The position numbers were made by a program, and so were the translations under genes. Positions 35,903 through 48,506 of a DNA stretch of 63,986 nucleotides are shown one piece after another. The stretch spans positions 1-63,986 of the forward strand of contig NZ_BJZO01000010.1 in assembly GCF_007992075.1 (NCBI RefSeq), read 5' to 3'. The notes beneath the pieces were generated by a model. The model saw only the letters and a program-made list of their open reading frames with translations, was not told where the DNA came from and did not search any database. Positions within the stretch are counted from its first letter, which is position 1. Every line of letters starts with the position of its first letter. Source of the stretch: Pararhodospirillum oryzae. Its GTDB lineage: Bacteria; Pseudomonadota; Alphaproteobacteria; Rhodospirillales; Rhodospirillaceae.

Positions 35903-35935
35903 TCCTACCTTGGGGAGCGGGGCGGGGGCCGGGGC

Positions 35936-37387
35936 GTGGGCGTGAAAAGCCCGGCTTTCCTGGGCGAGCGTCTGCGTCACCTGCGCGAGGATCGCGGGCT
36001 TTCCCAGGCGGCCCTGGCGCGGCGCCTGGGGATCTCGGCCAGCTACCTGAACCAGATCGAACGCGACCAGCGTCCGTTGAGCGCGGCCGTGGCGCTGCGC
36101 ATCAACGCCGTTTTGGGGGTTGATCTGCGGGTGGTCTCCCACGAGGAAGAGGGGAGGCTGATCGCCGATCTGCGCGAGGCCCTGGCCGATGCCGGGGTGG
36201 GGCCCGAAATCACGACCGCCGACCTTCAGGATCTGGCTTCCACCCGTCCGGCCCTTGGTCAGGCGCTGCTGGCCTTGCACCGGCGTGCCCGCGCCGCCAC
36301 CGAGCGGGCCGAGGTTCTGAGCGCCTGGGGAGACGGCCGGGGCGAGGGAACGGTGCCTCTTCCCCTGGCCGGGGGCGCGCCCCTCCTCATGCCTTACGAC
36401 GAGGTGCGCGACTTCTTTTACGATCGCCACAACCATATCGCCGAACTGGACGACGCCGCCGAGCGTTTGTACCTCGACGGCCGCCTGGTCCTTGAAGCCC
36501 GGTCCGTGGGCCTGGAGCGCCTGTTGCGCGACGACCACGGGGTGCGGGTGCGGCCGCTGGACGCGGCCGAGGTCGCGCCGGGGCTGTTGCGCCGCTTCGA
36601 TCCGGCCTCGCGCGTGCTGGGCCTGGCCCCGGGCCTGAACGAGGGGCAGCGCCAGTTCCAGATGGCGGCGCAACTGGCCTTCCTGGAGCACGCCGGGCTG
36701 CTGGCCCGCCTGATCGAGGCGCCGCTTCTGGGCAGCGCCCCGGCCCGGGCCCTGGCCCGGATCGGGCTTGCCGCCTATTTCGCCGGAGCCGTGGTGCTCC
36801 CCTACGGGGCGTTCCTGGAGGCGGCCGAACGTCTGCGCTACGATATCGAACTGCTGGGCGAGGCGTTTGGCGTGGGCTTTGAAACCGTCTGCCACCGCCT
36901 GTCCACCTTGCAGCGGCCGGGCGCGCCCGGGGTCCCCTTCATTTTCGTGCGCGTGGACCGGGCCGGCAACATTTCCAAGCGCCAGTCGGCCACCGACTTC
37001 CACTTCTCGCGGGTGGGCGGCACCTGCCCGCTGTGGACGGTGTACGAAGCCTTTGCCCAGCCCGGCCGGGTCCTGACCCAGATCGCGCGCATGCCCGACG
37101 GCCGCGCTTATCTGTGGATCGCGCGCACCGTGACCCACCGCCAGGGCGGCTTCCGGGCGCCCGGCAAGACCTTTGCCATCGGACTGGGCTGCGATCTGCA
37201 TCAGGCCGGGCGGCTGGTGTACGCCCGGGGTCTGGATCTGGGCGACCCCGAGGTGGCAACCCCCATCGGGGCCGGGTGCAAGGTGTGCGAACGGGCCGAC
37301 TGCCCGCAACGCGCCTTTCCTCCGGCCGGGCGAACGGTCCTGGTGGACGAAAACCGCCGTCGCTTCGAACCCTACGCGGCTCTTTGA
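35936..37387 (+). CDS. XRE-type regulator of short-chain fatty acid metabolism (ScfR/RamB-like)
   Basis: The 483-residue protein has an N-terminal helix-turn-helix (residues about 10-65, LGISASYLNQIERDQRPLSA), an IrrE-like middle region and a C-terminal cysteine-containing domain (GAGCKVCERADCPQRAFPP). RamB/ScfR proteins control acetate, propionate and glyoxylate genes and can sense acyl-CoA. Start codons GTG at 35936 or 35942 are equally possible. It follows rlmN closely and may share its transcript. Target genes cannot be told from this window. Confidence 0.87.
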   Translation: MGVKSPAFLGERLRHLREDRGLSQAALARRLGISASYLNQIERDQRPLSAAVALRINAVLGVDLRVVSHEEEGRLIADLREALADAGVGPEITTADLQDLASTRPALGQALLALHRRARAATERAEVLSAWGDGRGEGTVPLPLAGGAPLLMPYDEVRDFFYDRHNHIAELDDAAERLYLDGRLVLEARSVGLERLLRDDHGVRVRPLDAAEVAPGLLRRFDPASRVLGLAPGLNEGQRQFQMAAQLAFLEHAGLLARLIEAPLLGSAPARALARIGLAAYFAGAVVLPYGAFLEAAERLRYDIELLGEAFGVGFETVCHRLSTLQRPGAPGVPFIFVRVDRAGNISKRQSATDFHFSRVGGTCPLWTVYEAFAQPGRVLTQIARMPDGRAYLWIARTVTHRQGGFRAPGKTFAIGLGCDLHQAGRLVYARGLDLGDPEVATPIGAGCKVCERADCPQRAFPPAGRTVLVDENRRRFEPYAAL

Positions 37388-37462
37388 CGCCCAAGGGGGA
37401 GGGCCGGGCCATCGGGCGGGCGTCGGGGCCCGTTTTCCGGCGACCCGGCCGCCCCGCGTCGT

Positions 37463-39016
37463 TCACCCGGCTCTCAGATCGCTCAGCACCTTCTCGACCG
37501 TGGTGCGCAAGGTGGCGGCGCTGCTCTTGACCCGGTGCGCGAGGCTCATGACGTCGCGGGCCGCGAGGCGCACCGCGTCGGCCTCGGTGTTGGCGGCGGC
37601 GATGGTGCGGCTGACCTCGGTCGCGCCCTCGGCCACGCGCGAGACGTTGGCCGAGATGTCCCGGGTTGTCACCGACTGCTCTTCCACCGCCGAGGCGATG
37701 CCGCTGGTCATCTGATTGATGGCCTCGACCGAGCGCGTGATATGGGTGGTGGACGAGACCACCGTTTCCGATACCTGGCCCACTTCCACGATGCTGCGCC
37801 CGATTTCCTCGGTGGCGCGGATGGTCTGGCTGGCCAGGTTCTTGACCTCGCTCGCCACCACCGCGAAACCCTTGCCGGCCTCGCCTGCCCGTGCCGCCTC
37901 GATGGTGGCGTTGAGCGCCAGCAGGTTGGTCTGACTCGCGATGTCGTCGATCAGCTTGGTGATTTCTCCAATGCGCGACACGCTGCTTTCCAGGGCGCGC
38001 AGGGCGTCTTGGGTGTTGGCCGAGTGGGCCACCGCCTGCGAGGTGGTTTCCACCGCCTGGGTCACCTGGCGGCTGATTTCGTGAATCGAGGCCGTCAGTT
38101 CCTCGACCGCCACCGCGACCGTCTGGCTGCTGGACGACGATTCTTCCGACGCCTGGGAAATGGTTCGGGTCAGGTCGGCGGTGTGGTCCGAGGCGGTGCC
38201 CATGCGGGCCGCCGCGCCATCGAGGTCGGTGGCCATGCCGTCAAGCGCGGTGACGATGGCCCCGACCGCCTCGTCCAGGTGGGCGGCCAGGGCTTCCAGG
38301 TGGCCGCGTCGTGCCTGGGCTTCCTGGTCGCGCAGGGCCTGGCGCTCGGCTTCCAGGGCGCGGCGGTCGCGGGCCGTTTGCTGGAAGGCGGCCAGCACAT
38401 GGGCCACCTTGCCCAGTTCGTCGAGGCGCGCGCCGTGGGGGATGGTCCCGTCGAGGTCGTCGTGGGTCAGGCGGTCCATGACCCCGGTCAGGTCGGCCAG
38501 CGGGCGCACGATCCGGCTCATCACCAGCCACACCACCCCCGCCAGCACCACCGCGAGCCCCAGGGTCAGGAGGCCCCCGATCCCCGCCATGCGTTCGGTC
38601 TGGGCCCAGGCCCGTTCGGTTGAGAACCCGATGGCCAGCAACCCGATCTGGGTTTTACCCTGGGGCCCGTGAATGGGCACGTCCAGGCGCACAACGTCCG
38701 GGGCCTCCTTCAAGGCCTCTCCTTGATCAAGCCGGGCCAGAACCTGCCCCTTGTCGCGGATCTCGGCGTCGTGAAAATCGGGATCGTCCTTCAGCAGGCC
38801 CAGCAGGCGTTCGACTTCCCCCTGATCCATGTTCCAAAGCGGCGCCGAGACCATTTCCGCGGTCATGGTTCCCATTTGCCGGGCCCGGGTGGTCAGGTTG
38901 TCCACCTGGTCGTGCCACACCACCGAAAGCAGGCCGGCGCCCAGCATGGCCATGAAGAGCAAGGCAAGAGCACTGGCCGCAAGCACGATCGGCCATTTGA
39001 CGCTACGAAACTTCAT
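37463..39016 (-). CDS. Methyl-accepting chemotaxis protein
   Basis: The 517-residue receptor has a first membrane helix (8-32), a periplasmic sensor of about 140 residues, a second helix (about 177-200), a HAMP domain, and the cytoplasmic signalling tip with [20 protein letters not shown], the contact site for CheA/CheW. The ligand is unknown. The start at 39016 (MKFRSVKWP) follows GAAGGAAT. The sensor is small and of the type seen in alphaproteobacterial receptors. The region to its left on the plus strand encodes an unrelated regulator. Confidence 0.92.
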   Translation of the reverse strand: MKFRSVKWPIVLAASALALLFMAMLGAGLLSVVWHDQVDNLTTRARQMGTMTAEMVSAPLWNMDQGEVERLLGLLKDDPDFHDAEIRDKGQVLARLDQGEALKEAPDVVRLDVPIHGPQGKTQIGLLAIGFSTERAWAQTERMAGIGGLLTLGLAVVLAGVVWLVMSRIVRPLADLTGVMDRLTHDDLDGTIPHGARLDELGKVAHVLAAFQQTARDRRALEAERQALRDQEAQARRGHLEALAAHLDEAVGAIVTALDGMATDLDGAAARMGTASDHTADLTRTISQASEESSSSSQTVAVAVEELTASIHEISRQVTQAVETTSQAVAHSANTQDALRALESSVSRIGEITKLIDDIASQTNLLALNATIEAARAGEAGKGFAVVASEVKNLASQTIRATEEIGRSIVEVGQVSETVVSSTTHITRSVEAINQMTSGIASAVEEQSVTTRDISANVSRVAEGATEVSRTIAAANTEADAVRLAARDVMSLAHRVKSSAATLRTTVEKVLSDLRAG

Positions 39017-39383
39017 GGTGTATTCCTTCGCTCTCCCGCTCTGGTGGTTCCGGGCCGAAACAAGAGGCTCCTTTCCGCCGATTGGTCTGTCGTTTATCAC
39101 CGTGCCTGTCGTCTATTTATGACAAATTAGGAAAAAGTGGACCGTTTCATTATCAAAAGGAAATTGAAATCCAGGATGGATTTTTGATGCGTATTTCTAG
39201 ACTTTGATATTACATAAAAGTGTCCCTGGACCCGGGGCGCGCGCTGACCCATGACGGAAAACGAAAAGCCACGTCCCGCGTGGGGAAACACCTCGCCCAA
39301 GACGGTATCCGGGCGCGTCGCGTCCGGATGTCGTGCCGGGAGCGCGGGGGGCGGGCCTTCTCATGGCAAGGGGGTACACGACA
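39017..39383. other. Divergent regulatory region between chemoreceptor and binding-protein genes
   Basis: The 367 bases include an AT-rich section (39100-39225), unlike the surrounding sequence and suited to two back-to-back promoters. A short stretch near 39120-39150 (GGAAAAAGTGGACCG) weakly recalls the dispersed repeat at 30632 and 33354, but not enough to call a copy. No gene is supported. Confidence 0.35.
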
Positions 39384-40118
39384 ATGATCCGTCAGGGGAT
39401 TGCTGGCCTCGCGCTGGCGCTTCTGGTCCTGGGGCAGACGCACGCGACGGCCCGGGCCGAAACCTTCAGGCTGACCAGCCTCGACTGGCCGCCTTATTCC
39501 GGGGCAACGCTTCCCGACCAGGGGTACAGCGTCAAGGTCGCCAGGGAGGCTTTCGCGGCCATGGGCCATGCCTTGGAGGTGGAATTCTACCCATGGAAGC
39601 GAGCCGTCCAGACGGGACTGGGCGAGGGATACGTGGGCTATTTTCCCGAGTACCATTCCGACGACCTGGCGGCCGGCGCCTGCGCGTTTTCCGACCCGGC
39701 CGGGTCGGGGCCCTTGGGCCTGGTCGAATCGACCAGGGCGCCGCTGGCCTGGACCACCTTGGACGATCTCAAGGGCCGGCATATCGGCGTGGTGTCCGGA
39801 TACGTTACCACGCCAGGGCTGGCCGAGCGCGCCCGGGCGGGCACCCTGGTTCTGGAGGCCGTCACCGACGACCTGACCAATATCCGCAAGGTGGCGGCGG
39901 GACGGATCGACGCGGCCGAAATCGACGCCAACGTCATGACCTGGCTGGTGGACCAGAATCCGGAACTCAAGGGTAGCGTCCAGATGAGTCCGCATCTTCT
40001 GGATAAGAAAAAGCTGTACGTTTGTTTCCAGAAAACGGAAACTGGCAGTATGGCTCGTTCAATCTTCAACGAAGGGTTGAAGAAAATCACGCTGCCCGCT
40101 GTCATGGCCGTGCAATAA
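39384..40118 (+). CDS. Periplasmic amino-acid-type solute-binding protein (SBP_bac_3)
   Basis: The 244-residue precursor has a signal peptide (1-26, ending ATARA) and the extracellular solute-binding family 3 pattern: SLDWPPYSG near the start, then TLDDLKGRHIGVVSGY and KVAAGRIDAAEIDANV. No ABC permease genes are adjacent. Downstream is a GGDEF-EAL gene only 20 bases away, so the binding protein may feed a signal to that membrane enzyme rather than support transport. That link is inference. Confidence 0.85.
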   Translation: MIRQGIAGLALALLVLGQTHATARAETFRLTSLDWPPYSGATLPDQGYSVKVAREAFAAMGHALEVEFYPWKRAVQTGLGEGYVGYFPEYHSDDLAAGACAFSDPAGSGPLGLVESTRAPLAWTTLDDLKGRHIGVVSGYVTTPGLAERARAGTLVLEAVTDDLTNIRKVAAGRIDAAEIDANVMTWLVDQNPELKGSVQMSPHLLDKKKLYVCFQKTETGSMARSIFNEGLKKITLPAVMAVQ

Positions 40119-40138
40119 GGAAGGCACTGGGAAAAACC

Positions 40139-42337
40139 GTGAATGGAATCGAGGTAACCCCCACGGAACCGCACGGTACGCCACCGGGGGCGCGACAGGA
40201 GGGCTCGCGCGTGTTCATTCACGGGCCGCACATGGCCTTGCAGCAAACGACACGGGTGATCGCCGTGGCCCTGATCGCGGGCATGGTGTTCTTGCTGGTT
40301 CAGTCGTGGTGGCTGCTGTCGGCCGCCGAGCGCGACTTCGCCACCTTGCGCACCACCACGGCCCTGTCCTTGCGCTCGGCCCTGTCCAACGCGCTTTGGA
40401 ACCTGGACGAGCCCACGGCCCACGCCTTGCTGGAGGACACCGTGCGGGCCAAGCCGGTGAGCGCGATCCTGGTGGTCGATGAGTCCCAAAAGGTGTTTGC
40501 CAGCATCGGCCGCGACGAGGGAAAAAACTCGTTCTCGGGATGGGAGTCCCTTCTGTACCACCTGATGCATCCGGTCGTGGACCAGAGGGTGGACCTGACC
40601 CGAGCGCGGCCTCGTCCCGAGGGGCTGGCAAGCCATGCCGTGCCGGCGGGAGCGGCGGGGGCCGTGTTTCACGGTCACGGCGGCGGCGCGCCCGGGGCGT
40701 CCCGACTGGACGCCCGGGACGCCTTGCTGGTCCAGGTGATCGGACACGTCTACCTGACCTACGACGCCCGGCTGTTCATCAAGGGCATTGCCGGACGCCT
40801 GGCCGACCAGACCCTGGGCATGCTGTTCGTCATCGTGGTGGTGGCGGGCGCCACCAGCCTGGTCATGCACGGCTTCCTGGCCCGTCATCTGGTGGCGGCC
40901 GCGCGCGCGGTCGAGCGCATCGATCCCGAGGATCCGGCCGCGCGCCCGCTGGGGGTGCCCGAGGTCCATCGTCGCAACGAGTTCGGCCGCATGGTCCGGC
41001 GCCTCAACGCGCTGCTGGAGCGTCTCGCGGTGGTGCAGGCCGCCTTGCGTCACATGGCCACCCGCGACGCCCTGACCGGATTGCCCAACCGCAGCCTGAT
41101 CTTGGAAATCATCGACCGCGCCCTGGCCGACGCGCCCCTTGAGGAGGGGCACGTGGCGGTGATGTTCCTTGATCTCGACATGTTCAAGCACGTGAACGAC
41201 AGCCTGGGCCACGAGGCCGGCGACGAGGTGCTGCAGGAGGTCGCCCGGCGCCTGGGCAGCGTTCTGGTGGGCGTGGGCACCGCCGGACGGCTGGGCGGCG
41301 ACGAATTCGTGATCATCGTCGAAGGCCGCCGGAGTATCGAGGATCTGGCCCGTCTCGCGCGACGTGTCATCGCCGCCGTGAAGCGTCCGGTCGAGGTCGC
41401 GGGGACGGTGGTCCACCCCAGCACCTCGGTTGGCATCGCCTGCCATCCCCAGGATGGCGCCGGCGGCCAGGATCTGCTGCGCAATGCCGATACCGCCATG
41501 TACGCCGCCAAGGCCGCGGGGCCCGGGCAGTGGGCCTTTTTTGAACGCGCGATGACCGAAAACGCCCTGATCCGGCTGCGAACCGAGGGGTCTTTGCGCG
41601 CCGCCGTGGACCGGGGCGAGTTCGTCTTGCACTTCCAGCCCAAGGTCGATCTGGGCAGCGGCCGGGTCGCGGGCTGCGAGGCCCTGGTGCGCTGGCGCCA
41701 CGGGGGCGAACTGGTGGCCCCGGGCCGCTTCATTCCCATCGCCGAGGAAACCGGCCTGATCTACGACATCGGCCTTTGGGTCCTGCGCGAGGCGTGCCGG
41801 GTGCAGGCGCAATGGAAAACCCAGTTCGGCCCCTTGTCGATGGCGGTCAACGTCTCGGCCCGCCAGTTGAGCGAGCCGTCCTTTCTGGACGACTTCATGG
41901 CGGTGCTGCGCGCCAACCGGGTGGATCTGGATCTTCTGGAGCTGGAAATCACCGAAAGCGCCATCATGAGCCAGTTCAATGTGTCGGCGCAGTTGTTGCG
42001 CGAGATCAAGGCGTTGGGCGTGCGTCTCTCGGTTGATGACTTCGGAACCGGCTATTCGTCGCTGGCGTACCTCAAGAACCTGCCCATCGATGTTTTGAAG
42101 ATCGATCGCAGCTTCGTGAGCGATCTGCCCGGCGATACCTCGATTCCGCGCATGATCATTGGCCTTTCCGGACAGCTGGGATTGCGGACCGTCGCCGAGG
42201 GCATTGAAACCCGCGAACAGTTCGACTGGCTGCGCGACAATGGCTGTCACATGGTCCAGGGCTACCTGGTCAGCCGCCCCTTGCCCGAGGAGGCCTTCTT
42301 GCCGTTCTGCCGGACCTGGCGCGCCGAGGCCGCCTGA
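40139..42337 (+). CDS. Membrane GGDEF-EAL protein, c-di-GMP turnover
   Basis: The 732-residue protein has a membrane segment (about 45-65), a periplasmic sensor region, a second membrane segment (about 235-260) and HAMP-like sequence, then GGDEF and EAL domains. The cyclase motif GRLGGDEFVII is intact but lacks the RxxD inhibitory site. The phosphodiesterase motif EALVRW and later DDFGTGYSSLAYL are also intact, so both activities are possible. The GTG start at 40139 is 20 bases after the preceding stop; a start at 40232 (MALQQTTRV) would still keep all domains. Which activity dominates cannot be told from sequence. Confidence 0.9.
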   Translation: MNGIEVTPTEPHGTPPGARQEGSRVFIHGPHMALQQTTRVIAVALIAGMVFLLVQSWWLLSAAERDFATLRTTTALSLRSALSNALWNLDEPTAHALLEDTVRAKPVSAILVVDESQKVFASIGRDEGKNSFSGWESLLYHLMHPVVDQRVDLTRARPRPEGLASHAVPAGAAGAVFHGHGGGAPGASRLDARDALLVQVIGHVYLTYDARLFIKGIAGRLADQTLGMLFVIVVVAGATSLVMHGFLARHLVAAARAVERIDPEDPAARPLGVPEVHRRNEFGRMVRRLNALLERLAVVQAALRHMATRDALTGLPNRSLILEIIDRALADAPLEEGHVAVMFLDLDMFKHVNDSLGHEAGDEVLQEVARRLGSVLVGVGTAGRLGGDEFVIIVEGRRSIEDLARLARRVIAAVKRPVEVAGTVVHPSTSVGIACHPQDGAGGQDLLRNADTAMYAAKAAGPGQWAFFERAMTENALIRLRTEGSLRAAVDRGEFVLHFQPKVDLGSGRVAGCEALVRWRHGGELVAPGRFIPIAEETGLIYDIGLWVLREACRVQAQWKTQFGPLSMAVNVSARQLSEPSFLDDFMAVLRANRVDLDLLELEITESAIMSQFNVSAQLLREIKALGVRLSVDDFGTGYSSLAYLKNLPIDVLKIDRSFVSDLPGDTSIPRMIIGLSGQLGLRTVAEGIETREQFDWLRDNGCHMVQGYLVSRPLPEEAFLPFCRTWRAEAA

Positions 42338-42581
42338 GTCTTTTTCGCTCCGCCCGCGTGCCTCCAGGGGGGCGCGGCTCCAGGAGGGAAGGATCTTTTC
42401 CCTCTTCCGCCGGGAACAGCCCCGTCCGCGCGGCTTCTTCGCTTGCCCGATCCCGAGCCGGCCATGATATAGTCCGGGCCCGCTCGGGCCGTGCCGATCC
42501 GATCATCCGTTTTGGACGGGTTTTCGTTTTGCGTCTTGCCTTGGCTTGGTTTTTCGCGCTCTCGCCCCAGGACCCGCATCC

Positions 42582-43409
42582 ATGATTTCCGACCGGAGGT
42601 TTTCCTTGCGCTCGCTCGTGGCCCCCCTGGCCCTGGCCACCGCCCTTGGGCTTGGCGCGTGCAGCACCGACAAGCCCGCCTATGTCGAACGGCCGGTCGA
42701 GGAGCTGTACAACGACGCCGTCGATAAGCTCAATCAGGGCAATTACGAAGCCGCGTCCAAGGCGTTCGACGAAGTGGAACGCCAGCATCCCTATTCGGTG
42801 TGGGCGACCAAGGCCCAGATCATGGCGGCCTATGCCCTGTACGAAAACGGCGCCTACGACGACGCCGCCGTGGCCCTCAACCGCTTCATCGACCTGCACC
42901 CCGGCAACCGCGATATCGCCTATGCCTATTATCTGCGGGGACTGTGCTATTATGAGCAGATTTCCGACGTGCGCCGCGACCAGCAGATTACCCGTCAGGC
43001 CATGACCTATCTGTCCGATGTCGTGACCCGCTTCCCGGAGTCGCCCTACGCCCGCGACGCCCGCTTGAAGATCGACCTGGCCCGCGATCACCTGGCCGGC
43101 AAGGAAATGAGCGTGGGGCGCTATTACCTGAAGGGCCACCAGTACCTGGCCGCCCTCAACCGGTTCACCGCCGTCATCAACTCCTATGACCAGACCACCC
43201 ACGTGCCCGAGGCGCTCTACCGTCTGGTCGAGATCAACACCATTCTGGGGCTGACCGACGAGGCGAAACGCGCCGCCGCCGTGCTGGGGCACAACTTCCC
43301 GGGCAGCGACTGGTACGTGGATGCCTATGCGCTGGTCACCGGCAAGAAACCCGACCAGGGCGACGAGAAGGATACGTCCTGGTACGACGCCCTGACCGGC
43401 TGGTTCTAG
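42582..43409 (+). CDS. bamD: Outer membrane assembly lipoprotein BamD
   Basis: BamD is the essential lipoprotein of the BAM complex that inserts beta-barrel proteins into the outer membrane. The 275-residue precursor has a signal peptide with lipobox LGAC and TPR-like repeats beginning VEELYNDAVDKLNQGNYEAA, then YSVWATKAQIMAAYALYENG and DIAYAYYLRGLCYYEQI. It is followed by recN, a frequent arrangement in alphaproteobacteria. The start at 42582 places the lipobox at a normal distance. Confidence 0.95.
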   Translation: MISDRRFSLRSLVAPLALATALGLGACSTDKPAYVERPVEELYNDAVDKLNQGNYEAASKAFDEVERQHPYSVWATKAQIMAAYALYENGAYDDAAVALNRFIDLHPGNRDIAYAYYLRGLCYYEQISDVRRDQQITRQAMTYLSDVVTRFPESPYARDARLKIDLARDHLAGKEMSVGRYYLKGHQYLAALNRFTAVINSYDQTTHVPEALYRLVEINTILGLTDEAKRAAAVLGHNFPGSDWYVDAYALVTGKKPDQGDEKDTSWYDALTGWF

Positions 43410-43508
43410 AGCGCATTCCGATCAAAAAGGATCCATGAATGCGCTCTGACTTGTTGAGGTGTCGCATTTTCCAACAGCCGAAACGCTGCCCGTTTCGGCT
43501 GAAAATGC
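43408..43508. repeat. Two hairpins between bamD and recN
   Basis: AGAGCGCATT (43408-43417) pairs with AATGCGCTCT (43438-43447). A second, longer hairpin pairs GCATTTT (43464-43470) with AAAATGC (43502-43508) and CAGCCGAAACG (43475-43485) with CGTTTCGGCTG (43491-43501). The pair fills the gap exactly, so it may attenuate recN or mark a palindromic element. Confidence 0.6.
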
Positions 43509-43528
43509 TTTAGACTTCCGGGGCATCC

Positions 43529-45211
43529 ATGCTCAGCTTCCTGTCGATCCGCGACGTGGTTCTGATCGAAAGCCTCGATCTGACCTTTGGCCCCGGATTG
43601 GGCGTTCTGACCGGCGAAACCGGCGCGGGCAAATCGATCCTGCTCGATAGCCTGGGGCTGGCCCTGGGCGGACGGGCCGACAGCGGCCTGGTGCGCAAGG
43701 GGGCGGCCCGCCTGTCGGTGACCGCCGGGTTCGCGGCCCCGCCCGATCATCCGGCCCGGGCCCTGCTGGCCGAGGCCGGGCTGGAAGCCGATCCCGACGA
43801 GCCCGTGGTGCTGCGCCGGGTGGTGAACGCCGACGGGCGCGGCCGGGCCTATGTCAACGACCAGGCGGCCAGTGTCGGCCTGTTGCGCACGCTGGGGCGT
43901 GCCCTGGTCGAGATTCATGGCCAGTTCGACACCCAGGGCCTGCTTGATCCGGGGACTCACGGCGCGGTTCTGGATGCCTTCGGGGAGTCGCTCGGCGAGG
44001 CCCTGGCCGCCACGGCCCGGGCCCATGCCACATGGCACGAGGCCGTCAAGGCACGCCGCGCCGCCGAGGAGAGCCTGGCCCGCGCCCGGGCCGAGGAAGA
44101 CCTGTTGCGCGCCACCGTCGAGGACCTGGAGGCCCTGGCCCCCCAGGTGGGCGAGGAGGCGACCCTGGCCGAGGAGCGCGCCTTGCTGATGAACGCCGAA
44201 AAGCTGATGGAAGGCTTGAACAGCGCGCTGGCGGCGCTCAGCACCCCCACCGACGTGGGCGGGGCCCTGCGCCAGAGCGGGCGCCTGCTTGATCGCATCG
44301 CGCCCCTGGCCGGGCCGGCGGTCGAGGGCATCGTCCAGGGCCTGGAACGGTCGGCGGTTGAGCTGGAGGAAGCGCGCTCCTCCCTCGAAGCGCTGATCGG
44401 GCGCCTGGACCTGGATCCCTCGCGCCTGGAATCGGTGGAGGAACGCCTGTTCGCCCTGCGCGGCGAGGCCCGCAAGCGCGGCTGCGTGGTGGACACGCTG
44501 CCCGAGCTTCTGGAAGACACCCGCCGCGCCCTGGCCGCCCTGGATGGCGACACCTCGCGCCTGGATGCCCTGGCCCGGGCCGAGCGCGAGGCCCGCGCCG
44601 CCTACGAAACCCGGGCCCGCGCCCTGTCGGCCGAGCGCGCGCGCGCGGCCAGGGCCCTGGACAAGGCGGTGGCGGCGGAACTGGCCCCCCTGCGCCTGGA
44701 CAAGGCCCGCTTTTGCACCACCTTGGAGGAACTCCCCGAAAGCCAGTGGGGGCCGCGCGGGCTGGATCGGGTGACCTTCCTGGTCGCGACCAACCCGGGC
44801 GCCGATCCCGGCCCGTTGCACAAGATCGCGAGCGGCGGCGAGCTGTCGCGCTTCATGCTGGCTCTCAAGGTAGTCCTGGCCGCCGATGGCACCGTGTCCA
44901 CCTTGATCTTCGACGAAGTCGACGCGGGGCTGGGAGGCGCGACGGCGGCGGCCGTGGGCGAGCGCCTCGCGCGCCTGGGCCGCGTGGTCCAGGTCCTGGT
45001 CGTCACCCATTCGCCCCAGGTCGCCGCCCGGGGCGAACGGCATTTCCGGGTGAGCAAGGTGGCCCACGACGAGGGCCTGCCCGGCACCACCGTGAGCACC
45101 CTGGACCCGCCCGCCCGCATTGAGGAAATCGCCCGCATGCTGGCGGGCGCCGAGATCACCGAGCCCGCCCGCGCCGCCGCCGCCGCCTTGCTGGCGGGGA
45201 ACGGCGGGTAA
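43529..45211 (+). CDS. recN: DNA repair protein RecN
   Basis: RecN is an SMC-like ATPase that helps repair double-strand breaks with RecA. The 560-residue protein has Walker A TGETGAGKS (residues 29-37), two long coiled-coil arms rich in Glu/Arg/Ala (150-370), the SMC signature ASGGELSRFMLALK and Walker B LIFDEVDAGLGG. The length is normal. The ATG lies 20 bases after the second hairpin of the gap. Confidence 0.95.
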   Translation: MLSFLSIRDVVLIESLDLTFGPGLGVLTGETGAGKSILLDSLGLALGGRADSGLVRKGAARLSVTAGFAAPPDHPARALLAEAGLEADPDEPVVLRRVVNADGRGRAYVNDQAASVGLLRTLGRALVEIHGQFDTQGLLDPGTHGAVLDAFGESLGEALAATARAHATWHEAVKARRAAEESLARARAEEDLLRATVEDLEALAPQVGEEATLAEERALLMNAEKLMEGLNSALAALSTPTDVGGALRQSGRLLDRIAPLAGPAVEGIVQGLERSAVELEEARSSLEALIGRLDLDPSRLESVEERLFALRGEARKRGCVVDTLPELLEDTRRALAALDGDTSRLDALARAEREARAAYETRARALSAERARAARALDKAVAAELAPLRLDKARFCTTLEELPESQWGPRGLDRVTFLVATNPGADPGPLHKIASGGELSRFMLALKVVLAADGTVSTLIFDEVDAGLGGATAAAVGERLARLGRVVQVLVVTHSPQVAARGERHFRVSKVAHDEGLPGTTVSTLDPPARIEEIARMLAGAEITEPARAAAAALLAGNGG

Positions 45212-45246
45212 TCCCGTGCCGCGGGTGCTTCGCTGGAAAGAGAAGG

Positions 45247-47501
<2,255 letters not shown>

Positions 47502-47669
47502 CCCGGGGCGCCCGGGGGACGGTTCCCGTTTTTCGGGCGCACCCCGCGTTTCTTTTACAAATACGCGTTGACCTGTCAAAATGTGGGGGGATGACGGGGT
47601 ACGGTTCGACCCATCGCTGCGATGCCCGGAGCGAAAGCGCTGCAAGAGCGGTTGGGTCGAGGGGGCACA

Positions 47670-48506
47670 ATGTCCTGTTCAAGCAAGATTTCCCTGGTTT
47701 TCCTGGTCGGTTCCCTGATGTGGATCGGGGTGACGGACCTTCTGTGCGCCGGATTGTTCGCTTCCGGATTCTTCCCGATCGATCTGTTCATCGATGGGGT
47801 TTACGTGAGCGGGGTTGCGCTGGCCCTCAAGCTTGTTCTGTCGGTCGAGGAACGGCGCCGGCGGCGGGTGGAGGAAATCCTTTCCGACGCGGTCCTGCGC
47901 GACCCGTTGACCGGTTTGTTGAACCGGCGTGCCTTCGATACGCATTTCGAAGCCGCCCTGGAACGCGCTCGACGGGCGGGCAAGCGTCTTGGAGTCGCGT
48001 TTATTGATTTGAACGACTTCAAGATCGCCAACGACACGCATGGCCACGCTTTCGGAGACGCGGTGTTGCAAGGCGTGGCCGCCCGGCTGGGTCAGCTGTT
48101 GCGCCGGGCCGACCTCGTGGCCCGTCTGGGGGGCGACGAATTCGCGGTTGTCGTCGAATCCGACACGGACCATGGGCTGGAAGATCTGGCCCAACGGCTT
48201 CTGGCCGGCTTTCACGATCCCCTCGAAATCGACGGCAGGGCGCATCGTGTCTCGATCAGCGTGGGCACGGCTCGTTTCCCGGACCACGGGGATCAGGCGG
48301 ACACGCTTCTTCGATCCGCCGACATGGCCATGTACCAGGAAAAACGGCGAGGGCGCCCCGACGGCACGCGTGATGCCGCGCATCGCAAGGCCGCCCGTCC
48401 CGAGATCGTGGTGGGCCGGCCGGGGCAGGGGGGTGAACCGATTTTTTCCAAGGGCCGTCACTATCTGGGGGGATATCGCCCGATCCTGCGGTCTTCGGCG
48501 CCATAG
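47670..48506 (+). CDS. Membrane diguanylate cyclase (GGDEF)
   Basis: The 278-residue protein has two N-terminal membrane segments (about 8-32 and 37-58), a short coiled coil (EERRRRRVEE) and a GGDEF domain with an intact GGDEF motif and an RRAD inhibitory site five residues before it. A C-terminal tail of about 50 residues is basic and Gly-rich. It makes c-di-GMP at the inner membrane. The start at 47670 follows GAGGGGG. It is the third GGDEF protein in this window. Confidence 0.85.
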   Translation: MSCSSKISLVFLVGSLMWIGVTDLLCAGLFASGFFPIDLFIDGVYVSGVALALKLVLSVEERRRRRVEEILSDAVLRDPLTGLLNRRAFDTHFEAALERARRAGKRLGVAFIDLNDFKIANDTHGHAFGDAVLQGVAARLGQLLRRADLVARLGGDEFAVVVESDTDHGLEDLAQRLLAGFHDPLEIDGRAHRVSISVGTARFPDHGDQADTLLRSADMAMYQEKRRGRPDGTRDAAHRKAARPEIVVGRPGQGGEPIFSKGRHYLGGYRPILRSSAP

